Numbered from the stretch's first letter, positions 1 through 8,806 are shown. The stretch: 64,000 nucleotides of DNA from JAIRTY01 sp050257395 (GCA_050257395.1 JBLMWU010000021.1:1-64000); one strand, 5' to 3'. A program made the numbers and translations. Notes: generated by a model from the sequence alone, not told the origin.

Positions 1-161
1 GGGAACAGCGGATCGAACTGGTCTCGCAGCTCCCGCCATACCGGGCCGACAAGCACCAGGGCCAGCACATCGTCCAGCACCCACGGCGACGCCGTCTCCA
101 GGCGAAACAATCCACGCGACACAGCCGCAAACATCGCCGTCCTGCTCGGCGCGCTTTCCAT
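1..161 (-). CDS. SAM-dependent methyltransferase, LCM/TIGR00027-like, N-terminal part only
   Basis: The gene runs off the left edge of the window, so only the first 53 or so codons are visible. The start MESAPSRTAMFAAVSRGL followed by a conserved-looking VLDDVLALVLVG resembles the N-terminus of the leucine carboxyl methyltransferase-like family of actinobacterial SAM-dependent O-methyltransferases, which usually read P-S-R-T-A...R-A...D-D-P-x-A at this place. A GAGGAGG Shine-Dalgarno precedes the ATG on the minus strand by a few bases. The substrate of this family is usually unknown. The SAM-binding motif lies outside the window, so the family call rests on the short N-terminal signature alone. 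Confidence 0.55.
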   Translation of the reverse strand, partial: MESAPSRTAMFAAVSRGLFRLETASPWVLDDVLALVLVGPVWRELRDQFDPLF

Positions 162-373
162 GCATTCCTCCTCGCCGGCCAGAACCCAGCACGCCGGCCA
201 CGCGCGCCCACTCTGCGCACTTCACAGGATGCGCCTGAAGCGCCCTGACGGCCATAGCCAGATCGCCTGCCAGCCATGATCTGCTCCCCATCGGGATCCT
301 CCAAAACGGCCGGGCACACCAGCATCACAGCCGCCTGCACGCACCACGCCCGGGACGCCACCAGGACCCTCAG

Positions 374-802
374 GTGCCGCCCGGCCGGGGCGATGCATAC
401 CCTGGCCCGGTGATCACCTGCCAGTGGCGCGGGGACTTCACCAGCGCCGAACTCGAAGCCTTGCACGCCGACGGCTTCGGCCGCGTTCCCGGCGGCTACG
501 GCTGGAAGGCGCAGGTGGAAGCGCACAGCCTGGGCTGGGTCTGCGCTCGCCGCGGTGAGGAGCTGGCTGGGTTCGTCAACGTGGCCTGGGACGGTGGCGT
601 TCACGCCTTCATCATCGACACCGTTGTCGCCAGGCCGCTGCGGCGGCAAGGAATCGGCACCAGGCTGGTAGAGGTCGCCACCCGCCATGCCCGCGAGGCC
701 GGGTGCGAGTGGCTGCACATCGACTTCGAGGATCACCTGGGTCAGTTTTACTTCGGCTGCGGCTTCCGGCCCACCAACGCCGGACTCATCAAGCTGGACT
801 AG
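374..802 (+). CDS. GNAT family N-acetyltransferase
   Basis: A 142-residue protein that fits one GNAT domain. The acetyl-CoA pyrophosphate-binding motif is visible as RRQGIGTRLVE (about residues 86-96), following the beta-4 strand FIIDTVVARPL. The C-terminal QFYFGCGFRPT matches the F-Y-x-x-x-G-F ending of the fold. The GTG start at 374 has AGGA about eight bases upstream; an in-frame GTG at 410 would give a 130-residue protein starting VITCQW and is also possible. The acceptor substrate cannot be told. It stands alone, with no obvious operon partner. Confidence 0.8.
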   Translation: MPPGRGDAYPGPVITCQWRGDFTSAELEALHADGFGRVPGGYGWKAQVEAHSLGWVCARRGEELAGFVNVAWDGGVHAFIIDTVVARPLRRQGIGTRLVEVATRHAREAGCEWLHIDFEDHLGQFYFGCGFRPTNAGLIKLD

Positions 803-1132
803 CCAGCCCGACCCCTGATCACCCGGCTGGGAAACCGCCAGGAGCAGCGGATCTGGGCCAGCCTGAAACAGCACCTGGAACAGGCCTGATGGCCGGCGTG
901 AAGATTCTTGGCCCGCGCGGGCTGGTCTTGCCTGCCTGGCGATACCACCAGGCCGCGGGCACTGGCCGGGGTGGTTGTCACCCACGACGCGATGCGTGCC
1001 TAGGCTGGGCGCACGGCAGAGACGAGGAGGATTGTGACTCGCCCACGGCAGACCGAACGAGCGTGCTGTGCCAGCCCCGGGCTCCGGTCCCGATCCGCTG
1101 GCGGCCCGCCAGCCCCCGGCGGGCCGCCAGGC
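803..1132. other. Intergenic stretch without a supported gene
   Basis: About 330 bases between the GNAT gene and the convergent SRPBCC gene. Open frames exist on both strands, as expected at this GC content, but none has a recognisable domain and their residue composition (Arg/Pro/Ala-rich) looks like shadow coding. No clear terminator hairpin with a T-tract was seen. Confidence 0.5.
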
Positions 1133-1744
1133 TCACGCGTCGGGTGGGCGAGTGGTGCTCATGAGGCCAGGTCGTCGCTCGGCATCGGATGTCACGATCC
1201 GCAGCATCAGACGGCGGATCAGCGCGCTGAACGGGCCAACGAGCATCCAGTAGCGGGCGAAGCGGTGGAGGCTGGTGGGGTCCGTGGCCGCCGTCCGTGT
1301 CTCAGTCGTGATGAGGGCGCGCCCGCTGCCGTAGGGCTCCACCCGGATGTTGAAGGCGACCTTGACGTACCCGGGTGTATCGAACGCGGCGAATCGGCCG
1401 GCTTCGGCCAGTGGCGCGGGCTCGTCGTCGGTGACCGCCTTCCACGGTTGCACGATTGTGCCGAACACGATCTCGTGGCCGGGCGATTCGCCCAGGAGTA
1501 GGAAGCCGGCGCGCTCCATGTCGTCGAGGGTCAACGGCGGGCGGGCAGGTCCCGGTGGCCGCCTCTTCAGGAACCTCTGCAGCCGATTGGGGAGGCTTCG
1601 CATCTCCAGGAGCACCCGTATCACCGCGGACCGGGACAGGTCGCTCCGCCGGACCGCCCGCCACGTGAGGTCGGTGTCTGCGTCGACGATGACGGCGTGC
1701 GTCTCTGTGACGTCGTAGTGGGGAAGGCAGCGGTCCAGGAGCAT
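1133..1744 (-). CDS. SRPBCC-superfamily-like protein
   Basis: A 203-residue protein starting MLLDRCLPHYDVTETHA. The opening pattern (D-V-x-E-x-H, then D-A-D-T-D-L-T-W-R-A-V) and the late strands (VKVAFNIRVEPYGSGRALITTETRT) followed by a helix (FARYWMLVGPFSALIRRLMLR) fit the helix-grip START/SRPBCC fold of actinobacterial proteins of unknown ligand. I chose the ATG at 1744; the frame is open for 24 more codons upstream, and a GTG just before is possible. No partner gene is adjacent. Function unknown; the fold assignment is inference from pattern. Confidence 0.65.
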   Translation of the reverse strand: MLLDRCLPHYDVTETHAVIVDADTDLTWRAVRRSDLSRSAVIRVLLEMRSLPNRLQRFLKRRPPGPARPPLTLDDMERAGFLLLGESPGHEIVFGTIVQPWKAVTDDEPAPLAEAGRFAAFDTPGYVKVAFNIRVEPYGSGRALITTETRTAATDPTSLHRFARYWMLVGPFSALIRRLMLRIVTSDAERRPGLMSTTRPPDA

Positions 1745-2451
1745 CACTTCGGCCTCGGATTGCACACCAACCTCCCCGCGTGGAATTGAACCCCGGCCAG
1801 CACCGCCCTGCCGCAAGAAGCGGTCCCCTTCACACTCTCTGGCCGCCAGGCGCCCTCGCCAGAGGAAAACGTCCCGCCCTCGCCCTTCCGCCTCTTGCGC
1901 TCATCCCAGAGGCCCACCACGAGATGAAGACCCCACTGCTCTCCGGCCGCGAGGCAGATCCGCCGACAACCTGACAGCCGCCGAGATCCTCAAGGGTCAG
2001 CTCGTCGGGTGTCCGACTGACACCTACGCCCACGACGGCAACGAGGACCTAGATCGGCTCCCAGCGCGAACATCCGGACTGGTCGATCCAGCTCGTCGCA
2101 AGCGGAGTGGGCAGCGGCCCATTCCAAAGCCACGCGATGACATCGCACCGAACTGGTTAATCTGGCCGCCGCCATGTACCTAGCAAACCGCATCGTAGAC
2201 CGCACCTAATCGGCGATCTGTCTCGTTCTCGCGCGGGTGTCTCAGCCAGCGGGCGGGTGAGTAAACGCCGAAGTTGGCCAGGAGGCTCAGCGACCGCAGC
2301 GCCATCCCTTCGCTAATGAGCACACGCGCGGAAGGCCGGCGAACCGCAGGAGGCGAGCATGAGAGCGAAGGGTAGCGTTTGTACTCGGACGTCCATCCAA
2401 CCCCAGCCACAAGCTTGCCCAGGCAGGCACAATCCCAGGTCAAGGCCGGTG
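1745..2451. other. Gene-poor, lower-GC stretch left of the tRNA
   Basis: About 700 bases with no convincing gene on either strand. The composition is visibly less GC-rich than the sequence to the right of the tRNA and includes several stops in every frame. Short frames exist but show no domain I recognise. The position directly downstream of the tRNA 3' end would suit the worn edge of an integrated element, but I found no integrase remnant and no second copy of the tRNA 3' end here. Confidence 0.4.
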
Positions 2452-2525
2452 TGGGGCGGGTGGGACTCGAACCCACGGCCGACGGATTATGAGTCCGCTG
2501 CTCTAACCGGCTGAGCTACCGCCCC
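2452..2525 (-). tRNA. tRNA with anticodon CAT (probably elongator tRNA-Met)
   Basis: Cloverleaf readable on the minus strand: a perfect 7-bp acceptor stem (GGGGCGG with CCGCCCC), D-arm GCTC/GAGC, anticodon stem GCGGA/TCCGT with loop CTCATAA, and T-arm GTGGG-TTCGAGT-CCCAC. The discriminator base is A and the CCA end is not encoded. CAT anticodon means Met (elongator) or, if the C is modified to lysidine, Ile2; the loop and stems favour elongator Met but do not exclude Ile2. It is not an initiator tRNA because the first acceptor pair is matched. Confidence 0.93.
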
Positions 2526-2624
2526 CGCGCGAGCAACGCGTGCCGCGTGCACATTACCGCAGCCCGCGTCGCCCCAGTAGCCGGCGCCGGGGCCCCGAGC
2601 CCCCGCCGGCGGTCCGGCGATCCC

Positions 2625-3224
2625 CTACCGCACGCTCATCTGCACGGACATCGCGTGCTCGACGAGCGCGATGAGTGTCTCCTTGGTCGAGGCCCGGCCC
2701 CGCGCGTCGCACTGCACGACCGGCGTGCTCGGGCTGACTGACAGCGCCTCCTGGACGTCCCGCGGGCTGTGCGGGAACTCGCCGTGGAAGCCGTTGATGG
2801 CCACGATGAACGGCAGGCCCGCGGTCTCGAAGTAGTCGACCGCCGGGAACGAGTCGGCCAGCCGGCGGGTGTCCACCAGCACCACGGCTCCGATCGCGCC
2901 CTGGATGAGGTCGTCCCACATGAACCAGAACCGGTGCTGCCCAGGCGTGCCGAACAGGTAGAGGATCAAGCCCGCGTCGAGCGTCACCCGGCCGAAGTCC
3001 ATGGCCACGGTGGTCGTCTTCTTGTCCGGCGTGTGGGAAAGGTCGTCCACGCTCTCGCTGGCGGCCGTCATGACCGCCTCGGTCGTCAGCGGCGTGATCT
3101 CAGACACGGACCCGACGAACGTGGTCTTGCCGACGCCAAACCCCCCCGCGACCACGATCTTGACCGAGGTCATGGCGGCTTCTGCCATGTTGCCCCGGAC
3201 AGGCCTAGAGCTTGCGTAGTCCAC
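2625..3224 (-). CDS. cvnD: Conservon GTPase-like ATP/GTP-binding protein (CvnD)
   Basis: A 199-residue small GTPase-like protein that ends the conservon. The P-loop is GGFGVGKTTF near residue 17-26, the switch II region reads FGTPGQHRFW in place of DxxGQ, and a VLVDTRRL strand follows. The N-K-x-D base-recognition motif is replaced by INGFH, as often in this MglA/Ras-like family. I chose the GTG at 3224 (VDYASS...), which overlaps the last codons of cvnC by 20 bases; this nested start is the usual arrangement in conservons. An internal ATG at 3188 is an alternative. In known conservons the four products form a membrane-associated complex likened to a eukaryotic GPCR signalling module; the output here is unknown. 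Confidence 0.9.
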   Translation of the reverse strand: MDYASSRPVRGNMAEAAMTSVKIVVAGGFGVGKTTFVGSVSEITPLTTEAVMTAASESVDDLSHTPDKKTTTVAMDFGRVTLDAGLILYLFGTPGQHRFWFMWDDLIQGAIGAVVLVDTRRLADSFPAVDYFETAGLPFIVAINGFHGEFPHSPRDVQEALSVSPSTPVVQCDARGRASTKETLIALVEHAMSVQMSVR

Positions 3225-3630
3225 TGAGAACCCTTTCGAGCAGGTTGAGGTCCGGACGGCCCTGGGCGTGGTCCAGCTGGTGGACCCTGACCAGTCCTTC
3301 GACAGCCATGTCAGCGATAAGGACGCGCGCAACGCCTAGCGGCATCCTGAGCACAGCAGATATCTCCGCCACCGACCGCCAGTCACGGCAGAACCCCAGG
3401 ATTGCCTGGCACTCCGGGCTGAGGGCTGAAAGGTCCCGCGCCTCGTAATGAGACGCAGCAACCATAGCCTCGACCTGGAGCTGATACCGGGGTTTTGTAC
3501 GCCCCCCGGTAACCGCGTAGGGCCGGACTAGGGAACTCCCCGGCCCTTCCGCGTCTGCCCCGCGCTTGCCGTTCGGGGAGCCGCGCCTAGCGCCGGCCTG
3601 CGACCAGTCATCCTGGCCGGGGCCGGACAC
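3205..3630 (-). CDS. cvnC: DUF742 conservon protein (CvnC)
   Basis: A 141-residue protein with the DUF742 domain: SSLVRPYAVTGGRT at the start of the conserved core, then a winged-helix-like region (WRSVAEISAVLRMPLGVARVL, AVEGLVRVH) and the family-typical C-terminus LLERVLSGLRKL. The first 30 residues are a charged, probably disordered tail. It lies between cvnB and cvnD on the same strand and overlaps cvnD, so co-translation is likely. DUF742 proteins are known only as conservon partners that bridge the roadblock protein and the GTPase. Confidence 0.9.
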   Translation of the reverse strand: MSGPGQDDWSQAGARRGSPNGKRGADAEGPGSSLVRPYAVTGGRTKPRYQLQVEAMVAASHYEARDLSALSPECQAILGFCRDWRSVAEISAVLRMPLGVARVLIADMAVEGLVRVHQLDHAQGRPDLNLLERVLSGLRKL

Positions 3631-3678
3631 GACTCTCTCCTGTCACTGCCTGCCATCCTCCGACCTAAGAGCGCCACA

Positions 3679-3725
3679 CATGTCCTGGGTGAGAGCACCT
3701 CTCGCCCGCTCCACGAGCAGTGCCA
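3679..3725 (-). repeat. Out-of-frame second copy of the cvnB 3' end
   Basis: This 47-base stretch repeats bases 3744-3790, the last codons of cvnB, with roughly eight to nine mismatches and a 65-base offset. Read on the minus strand it would encode LALLVERARGALTQDM against MALLVERVGRALTPDM at the real C-terminus. Because 65 is not a multiple of three and cvnB stops before it, the copy is not translated with cvnB. It looks like a decayed local duplication in the cvnB-cvnC gap. Confidence 0.75.
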
Positions 3726-3737
3726 GTTGCTTCCGGC

Positions 3738-4133
3738 TCAGCGCATGTCCGGGGTGAGAGCACGTCCCACCCGTTCCACGAGCAGAGCCATCTCGTACGC
3801 TACGAGGCCCATGTCGCAATCTGCCGACGCGAGCACCGCAAGACTCGACCCGTCGCTGATCGCCATCACGAGCAGAAGCCCGCGCTGCATCTCAACGACG
3901 GTCTGGGTGACCGACCCTCCTTCGAACACACGGGACGCGCCCTGCGTCAGGCTGGTCAGACCTGACGTGACGGCTGCGAGCTGGTCCACGCGGTCGGGGG
4001 GGAACCCGTGCGAGAAGGCCAGCGGCAGGCCATCGGCGGAAACGACGATCGCGTGCGCGACGGACGGGACCCGCTCAACGAAGTTTGTGATCAGCCAGTT
4101 CAGATCCTGGACCGGCCGGGCTAGCGGGCTCAC
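3738..4133 (-). CDS. cvnB: Roadblock/LC7 domain conservon protein (CvnB)
   Basis: A 131-residue protein that is one roadblock/LC7 domain: LNWLITNFVERVPSVAHAIVVSADG, then a beta-sheet and helix ending YEMALLVERVGRAL. Roadblock proteins pair with MglA-like GTPases and are thought to act as GAP or scaffold; here the partner would be CvnD. It follows cvnA by 69 bases and precedes cvnC by 107 bases. That gap holds a decayed duplicate of this gene's own 3' end. Confidence 0.92.
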   Translation of the reverse strand: MSPLARPVQDLNWLITNFVERVPSVAHAIVVSADGLPLAFSHGFPPDRVDQLAAVTSGLTSLTQGASRVFEGGSVTQTVVEMQRGLLLVMAISDGSSLAVLASADCDMGLVAYEMALLVERVGRALTPDMR

Positions 4134-4202
4134 ACATCCTCCTTTCTGCGTGGGCTCACCACGACCACATCGACGATGACGCGGGATACGCCAGCTGACG
4201 CG

Positions 4203-7200
4203 CTAATTACCACTGTCTTCCTCACCCACGGTGGACTCGCCGTCGCGCGCGGCGGCCCTTGCTTCCCGGACTCCTCGCTGCAGGCTCGCAAACCGCTCCC
4301 TGGTTATCGCTGCCGACCGTACCGGAGGCGGCGCTGCCGGGGCATCCCCGCTGACGGTTCCGGGAACCAGGTTGGCGCGCGGCACCCGCTTGGGGAGCCC
4401 GGCCTTGGTCGTGCCGCCAGCGGCGGGCGCGGCCGCCGCCTCCGCGGCCTGCCAGCCCACGTCCGCTGGCGAAGTCCAGGCCGATGCCGGTGCCGCGGCA
4501 GCGGGGGCAGTGGCGCCGATGGGCTCCGCGGCAGCAGCGGCCGCCGCGGCCGGGCGGTCCGTGGCCTTCCGGCCGCGCCGGAACCAGTCGGACTCCACGG
4601 ACTCGAAGATCGGCAGCCGGTTTTCCTCGCCGGCGGTCCCGGCCGGCGGGACGACGACCTGGCCGCCGTCGTCGCCGTAGCTGCCGTTGCCGTAACCGCC
4701 GGCCCGGCCGACCCCGGTCCGCGGCCCGCTGTCCACGTCGGGCGGGCTGACCGGCGCCCCGTAAACGGGCAGCGGCCCGGTGACCGCGGGCGGCTGCGCC
4801 TGCGGCGGCACGCTGGCGGAGCTGCCAGGCACCCGGGTCGGCAGCTGCCCGGCGGACCCCGGGCTGCCGGTGGCGGGGCTGGTGGTCCCGTTCTCCTTCG
4901 GCGGCGTCGCCGGGAAGGACGCGGTGTCGGTGCCGTCGGCGCGCAGCGGGGTGAACCGCGGGGCGAGCGCGGCGTTGACCGCCCGCTCGGCCGCGACCCG
5001 GCCTTCGGAGGGCGGACCGCCGTCCCAGCCCTGGCCCGCGGTCCCGCCCCCGGCCGGCGCGGCGGCCGCTGCTGACGGTACCTCGAACCGGCGCAGGCCC
5101 GGGGAGGTGGTGGCGTCGTGGGAGACGACTTCGTCCGGCAGCCACACCAGCGCGGTGAGGCCGCCCATGGACGCGGGCCGCAGCCGCACCCGGATGCCGT
5201 GCCGGGCGGCCAGCCGGGCGACCACGAACAGGCCCATGCGGCGGGAGACGGCCACGTCCACGACGGGGGGGTTGTCCAGCCGCCAGTTGGCGTGGGCCAT
5301 TTCCTCCGAGCCCATGCCCACGCCCTGGTCGGTGATATCCAGCAGCACCCCGCCGCTGGTAAGCAGGTGACCGGAGACGTTCACCGGGGTGTCGGCGGCC
5401 GAGAACGAGGTGGCGTTCTCGGCCAGCTCGGCCACCAGGTGCACGACGTCGTTCACGGCCTGGCCGCGTACCTGGATGCCGGGCTGGACATTCAGCGACA
5501 CCCGCTCGTACTGCTCGATCTCAGAGACCGCGGCGCGGAGCACGTCGACCAGGGCGACCGCCTGGGTCCACCGGCGGGAGACTTCGTGGCCCGCGAGGAC
5601 CAGGAGGTTTTCCGAGTTGCGGCGCATACGGGTGGCGAGGTGGTCCAGCTGGAACATGTTCGACAGCCGCTCGGCGTCCTGCTCGCCCTGCTCCAGGTCG
5701 TCGATCAGGCGGATCTGCCGTTCGACCAGGGACTGGCTGCGGCGGGACAGGTTGACGAACATGGCGTTGACGTTGCCGCGCAGCGCGGCCTCGTTGGACG
5801 CCAGCCGGATCGCTTCCCGGTGAACCGCGTCGAAGGCCCGCGCCACTTCACCGATCTCGTCGCGGCTGTCCACGTCGATGGGCTCGACCTCCGACGACGC
5901 GGACTCGCCGTCGGACTCGCTCATCCGGCGGACCGTCTCCGGCAGCCGCACACCGGCGACTTCCAGGGCGCCGGCCCGCAGCCGCCGCAGCGGCCGGACC
6001 ATGGACCGGGCGACCAGGGCGGTGAACAGCAGGGCCAGCGCCAGGAAGACCACGACCGCGGCGCCGACGCCGATGGTGGTGGCGACGGCCTGGTTGCGCA
6101 GCACCGAGGTCCGGGAGACCACCGAGGCGGCCAGGGACCGCTCAACCCCGCCCATCTGGTAGTTGAGCTCGTTGGTCATGGCGCCGTACCAGTCGTCCGC
6201 CGTGGTCGGGTCGTGCGCCAGCGGCCTGGCGGCGTTGCCGCCATTCTGCGACAGGAAGATCGCCTGGTTTTCCTCCGCGCTGGCCAGGTACGTGAAGGAC
6301 TTCGACACGCTGCTGTCCCACAGCTGGCGCTGGGCCGGCGTGGCGGCCAGCATGAACGACTGCAGGTCGGAGGACTGGAGGCCTTCGGCGTTGTTCAGCG
6401 CCTGCAGCTCGTTGTTGAGCATGACGCCGCGGATCAGCGCGCCGGTGAGGATCGCGCGCTGCTCGGACGCCTGCTCCTTCATCAGCGAGACCAGGCCCAG
6501 CACGCGGACCGTCTGGGACAGGGTCGCGTCACCGGTGCCCTGCGCGGTTTCCGCCTCCAGCGCCAGCAGGTCGTTGATCACCGTGGCGTACTTCGCGACG
6601 ACCACGATCGGCGGGATCTGGGTGCCGGTCGCCGCGTGCCGCAGGGCCGGCAGGCTGTTCAGCTCGGCCTGCACGTCCGCGGCCGCCTGCTGGGTGACCG
6701 CGGTGTAGTTCGGGATGACCTGCGCCAGGTCGGCCCGGACCTGCTGCGCCGCCTGGTCGGTGGCCTTCTGCTGATTGACCACGACCTGCAGCTGCTGGGC
6801 GGCGGAGGTCTTGAGCCCCGCGGTCTGCGGGCCCTGGTGCATCGTGGTGGCCCGGCCCGCTGGCAGCGAGATGAAGTAGACCGTCTGGTCGCGCTCGTCC
6901 TCCAGCCGCTGCGCCAGCTGGATGACCGCCGAGGCCAGCGTCGCGCGCTGCTGCACCCGCTGGTAGGCCAGCGCGTTGCGGACCGAGGTGAACATGCTGG
7001 CGCCGCCGAGCACCAGCGCCGCCAGCGTCGGGATCGTGATCAGCAGCAGCAGCCGCGAGCGAACCCGCCAGTCTTTGAGGCCGCGGAACAAGCCCGCCTG
7101 TGCCCGCGGGGCGGGCCGGCCGCGCGGCCCGGGTGCGCTGGCGGCCGCGGCGTCCTCACCCGGCACCCCGTTCGGCGGTGCCGCCGGGGCGAATGTACGC

Positions 7201-7265
7201 CGGTCCATCACCTGGACGTCGCCAGCAGGGCGCGCCTGGCCACTCTGCCTGTTACGGGAACGCAC
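4203..7265 (-). CDS. cvnA: Nitrate/nitrite-sensor-type histidine kinase of the conservon (CvnA)
   Basis: About 1,020 residues. Order of domains: short basic N-terminus, first membrane helix near residues 72-90 (RLLLLITIPTLAALVLGG), a large extracytoplasmic helical NIT sensor domain to about residue 390, second membrane helix (TIGVGAAVVVFLALALLF), a HAMP linker, and a HATPase_c domain around 580-715 with HLVAELAENATSFS as N box and DQGVGMG as G1 box. The last 300 residues are Ala/Pro/Gly-rich and probably disordered. I chose the GTG at 7265, which has GAGGTCAGG upstream; an ATG at 7208 (MDRRTF) is the alternative, and the frame is open further up. No classical H-box with phosphoacceptor His is evident, typical of conservon kinases. 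Confidence 0.9.
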   Translation of the reverse strand: MRSRNRQSGQARPAGDVQVMDRRTFAPAAPPNGVPGEDAAAASAPGPRGRPAPRAQAGLFRGLKDWRVRSRLLLLITIPTLAALVLGGASMFTSVRNALAYQRVQQRATLASAVIQLAQRLEDERDQTVYFISLPAGRATTMHQGPQTAGLKTSAAQQLQVVVNQQKATDQAAQQVRADLAQVIPNYTAVTQQAAADVQAELNSLPALRHAATGTQIPPIVVVAKYATVINDLLALEAETAQGTGDATLSQTVRVLGLVSLMKEQASEQRAILTGALIRGVMLNNELQALNNAEGLQSSDLQSFMLAATPAQRQLWDSSVSKSFTYLASAEENQAIFLSQNGGNAARPLAHDPTTADDWYGAMTNELNYQMGGVERSLAASVVSRTSVLRNQAVATTIGVGAAVVVFLALALLFTALVARSMVRPLRRLRAGALEVAGVRLPETVRRMSESDGESASSEVEPIDVDSRDEIGEVARAFDAVHREAIRLASNEAALRGNVNAMFVNLSRRSQSLVERQIRLIDDLEQGEQDAERLSNMFQLDHLATRMRRNSENLLVLAGHEVSRRWTQAVALVDVLRAAVSEIEQYERVSLNVQPGIQVRGQAVNDVVHLVAELAENATSFSAADTPVNVSGHLLTSGGVLLDITDQGVGMGSEEMAHANWRLDNPPVVDVAVSRRMGLFVVARLAARHGIRVRLRPASMGGLTALVWLPDEVVSHDATTSPGLRRFEVPSAAAAAPAGGGTAGQGWDGGPPSEGRVAAERAVNAALAPRFTPLRADGTDTASFPATPPKENGTTSPATGSPGSAGQLPTRVPGSSASVPPQAQPPAVTGPLPVYGAPVSPPDVDSGPRTGVGRAGGYGNGSYGDDGGQVVVPPAGTAGEENRLPIFESVESDWFRRGRKATDRPAAAAAAAAEPIGATAPAAAAPASAWTSPADVGWQAAEAAAAPAAGGTTKAGLPKRVPRANLVPGTVSGDAPAAPPPVRSAAITRERFASLQRGVREARAAARDGESTVGEEDSGN

Positions 7266-7585
7266 TGCGTCCTGACCTCTCACCTCGGGGCAGCGAGCCC
7301 GCTTGCCAGCGGGACTTGCAGCGGAAGCGACATGACGCGCACCCCTCCCGGGTGACGATTCTGCGAGCACAGCGCTGAACGCTAAGGGCTAACCCTAGCC
7401 TCTAACCGGCCGGTAGACAGCAATACCAAGACGACACGAAAAAGCCTGTCTTAACGGGCGTTTGGCGCATCGCCTGACGGCAGCAGAGTACCGGCTGGCG
7501 CTCCCGCATGCTCCTGAACTGTCCGCAACTGTCCCATCTTGTACGAACTCGCTTAGGACCTGCGGCGATGCAGCCCCGCGCGGGG
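7266..7585. other. Upstream region of the conservon and tail of the acyl-CoA dehydrogenase
   Basis: About 320 bases holding the promoter region of cvnA. A short hyphenated palindrome GGCTA-ACCC-TAGCC lies at 7387-7400, about 120 bases upstream of the cvnA start, and could be an operator. No RNA gene or supported coding frame was seen. Confidence 0.35.
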
Positions 7586-8806
7586 TCAGCTGAGCCCGGC
7601 CAGGCCCAGTTCCCGGGCGATGATCATGCGCTGGACCTCAGAAGTGCCCTCGCCTATCTCCAGCACCTTGGCGTCCCGGTAGAAGCGGCCGACCGGGTAC
7701 TCGTTCATGAACCCGTAGCCGCCGAAGATCTGGGTGGCGTCCCTGGCGTTGTCCATGGCCCCGTTCGACGCGGTCAGCTTCGCGATCGCCGCCTGCTTCT
7801 TGGCCGGCTCCCCGGCGGTCAGCCGGGCCGCCGCGTCGTACCAGGCCAGCCGGGCCGCGTGCACCCGCGCCTCCATGTCCGCCAGCTTGAACTGGATGCC
7901 CTGGTAGTAGCCGAGCCGGTGGCCGAACGCCGTCCGCCCCGCCACCTGCCGCAGGCACTCGTCCACGCAGCCGGCGGCCAGCCCGGTCGCCAGCGCCGCG
8001 ATCGCGACCCTGCCCTCGTCCAGGATCTCCAGGAACTGGGCGTAGCCGCGGCCGCGCCCGCCGAGCAGGTGGTCTTCCGGCACCCGGCAGCCGGAGAACA
8101 CCAGCTCCCTGGTGTCCGAGGCACACCAGCCGACCTTGGAGTACTTCTGCCCGAGCGTGAACCCGGGCGTCCCGGACGGCACGATAATCGCCGAGATCTC
8201 CGCCCGGCGGCCCGCTCCCCCGGCCCCCGCCAGGCCGGCGTCGGCCGCCCCGCCGGCCCCGGCGCCAGCCCGTTCACCGGTAATCGCGAGCACGGTCACC
8301 AGCGAGGTGATCGAGGTGCCCGCGTTGGTGATGAACGACTTGGTCCCGTCGATGACCCACTCGCCGCCGTCCAGCCGCGCGGTGGTGCGCATCCCGCCCG
8401 GGATGTCCGAGCCGCCGCCCGGCTCGGTCAGGCCGAACCCGGCCAGCCGCTCCCCGGCGCACAGGTCCGGCAGCCACTGCCCGCGCTGGTCCTCCGAGCC
8501 GAACCGGTACAGCGGCATGGCCCCGAGCGCGACCGCCGCCTCCAGGGTGATCGCGACCGAGGAGTCCACCCGGGCCAGTTCCTCCAGCGCCAGGCCCAGG
8601 GCGAGCAGGTCCCCGCCCATACCGCCGTATTTTTCCGGGAACGGAAGACCGAACAGGCCGAGCCCGCCCATCCGCGCGACGATCTTGTAGGGAAACTCAG
8701 CCCGCTCGTAGTAGCCGCCGATGACCGGCGCGACCACCTCCCGGGCGAACTCCGCCACGGTCGCCCGGAGCTGCTCCTGCTCGCCGCTGAGCTGGTAGCT
8801 GACCAT
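7586..8806 (-). CDS. Acyl-CoA dehydrogenase
   Basis: A 406-residue flavoprotein of the acyl-CoA dehydrogenase family, catalysing alpha-beta desaturation of an acyl-CoA with FAD. The N-terminal helical domain, the FAD-contact motif GFGLTEPGGGSD and the C-terminal motif QIFGGYGFMNEYPVGRFYRDAK are clear. The catalytic base is the Glu in LEIGEGTSE. The middle beta-domain carries an extra Gly/Ala-rich loop of about 25 residues (GERAGAGAGG...GAGRRAE) not usual for the family. It stands alone, divergent from the FHA gene, so the chain-length or branched-chain preference cannot be judged. Start ATG at 8806. Confidence 0.92.
   Translation of the reverse strand: MVSYQLSGEQEQLRATVAEFAREVVAPVIGGYYERAEFPYKIVARMGGLGLFGLPFPEKYGGMGGDLLALGLALEELARVDSSVAITLEAAVALGAMPLYRFGSEDQRGQWLPDLCAGERLAGFGLTEPGGGSDIPGGMRTTARLDGGEWVIDGTKSFITNAGTSITSLVTVLAITGERAGAGAGGAADAGLAGAGGAGRRAEISAIIVPSGTPGFTLGQKYSKVGWCASDTRELVFSGCRVPEDHLLGGRGRGYAQFLEILDEGRVAIAALATGLAAGCVDECLRQVAGRTAFGHRLGYYQGIQFKLADMEARVHAARLAWYDAAARLTAGEPAKKQAAIAKLTASNGAMDNARDATQIFGGYGFMNEYPVGRFYRDAKVLEIGEGTSEVQRMIIARELGLAGLS

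Noticed and set aside
1034..1501. A plus-strand frame with a good GAGGAGG site opposite the SRPBCC gene
   Set aside because: The protein is Arg/Gly/Ala-rich with no fold pattern and overlaps the better supported minus-strand gene along most of its length.
2180..2476. A 98-codon frame on the minus strand overlapping the tRNA
   Set aside because: Its beginning is the translated 3' part of the tRNA; no further family features are present.
5118..7355. A 745-codon open frame on the plus strand opposite cvnA
   Set aside because: It is rich in His, Gln, Gly and Arg without domain features and is the shadow of the strongly supported cvnA gene on the minus strand.
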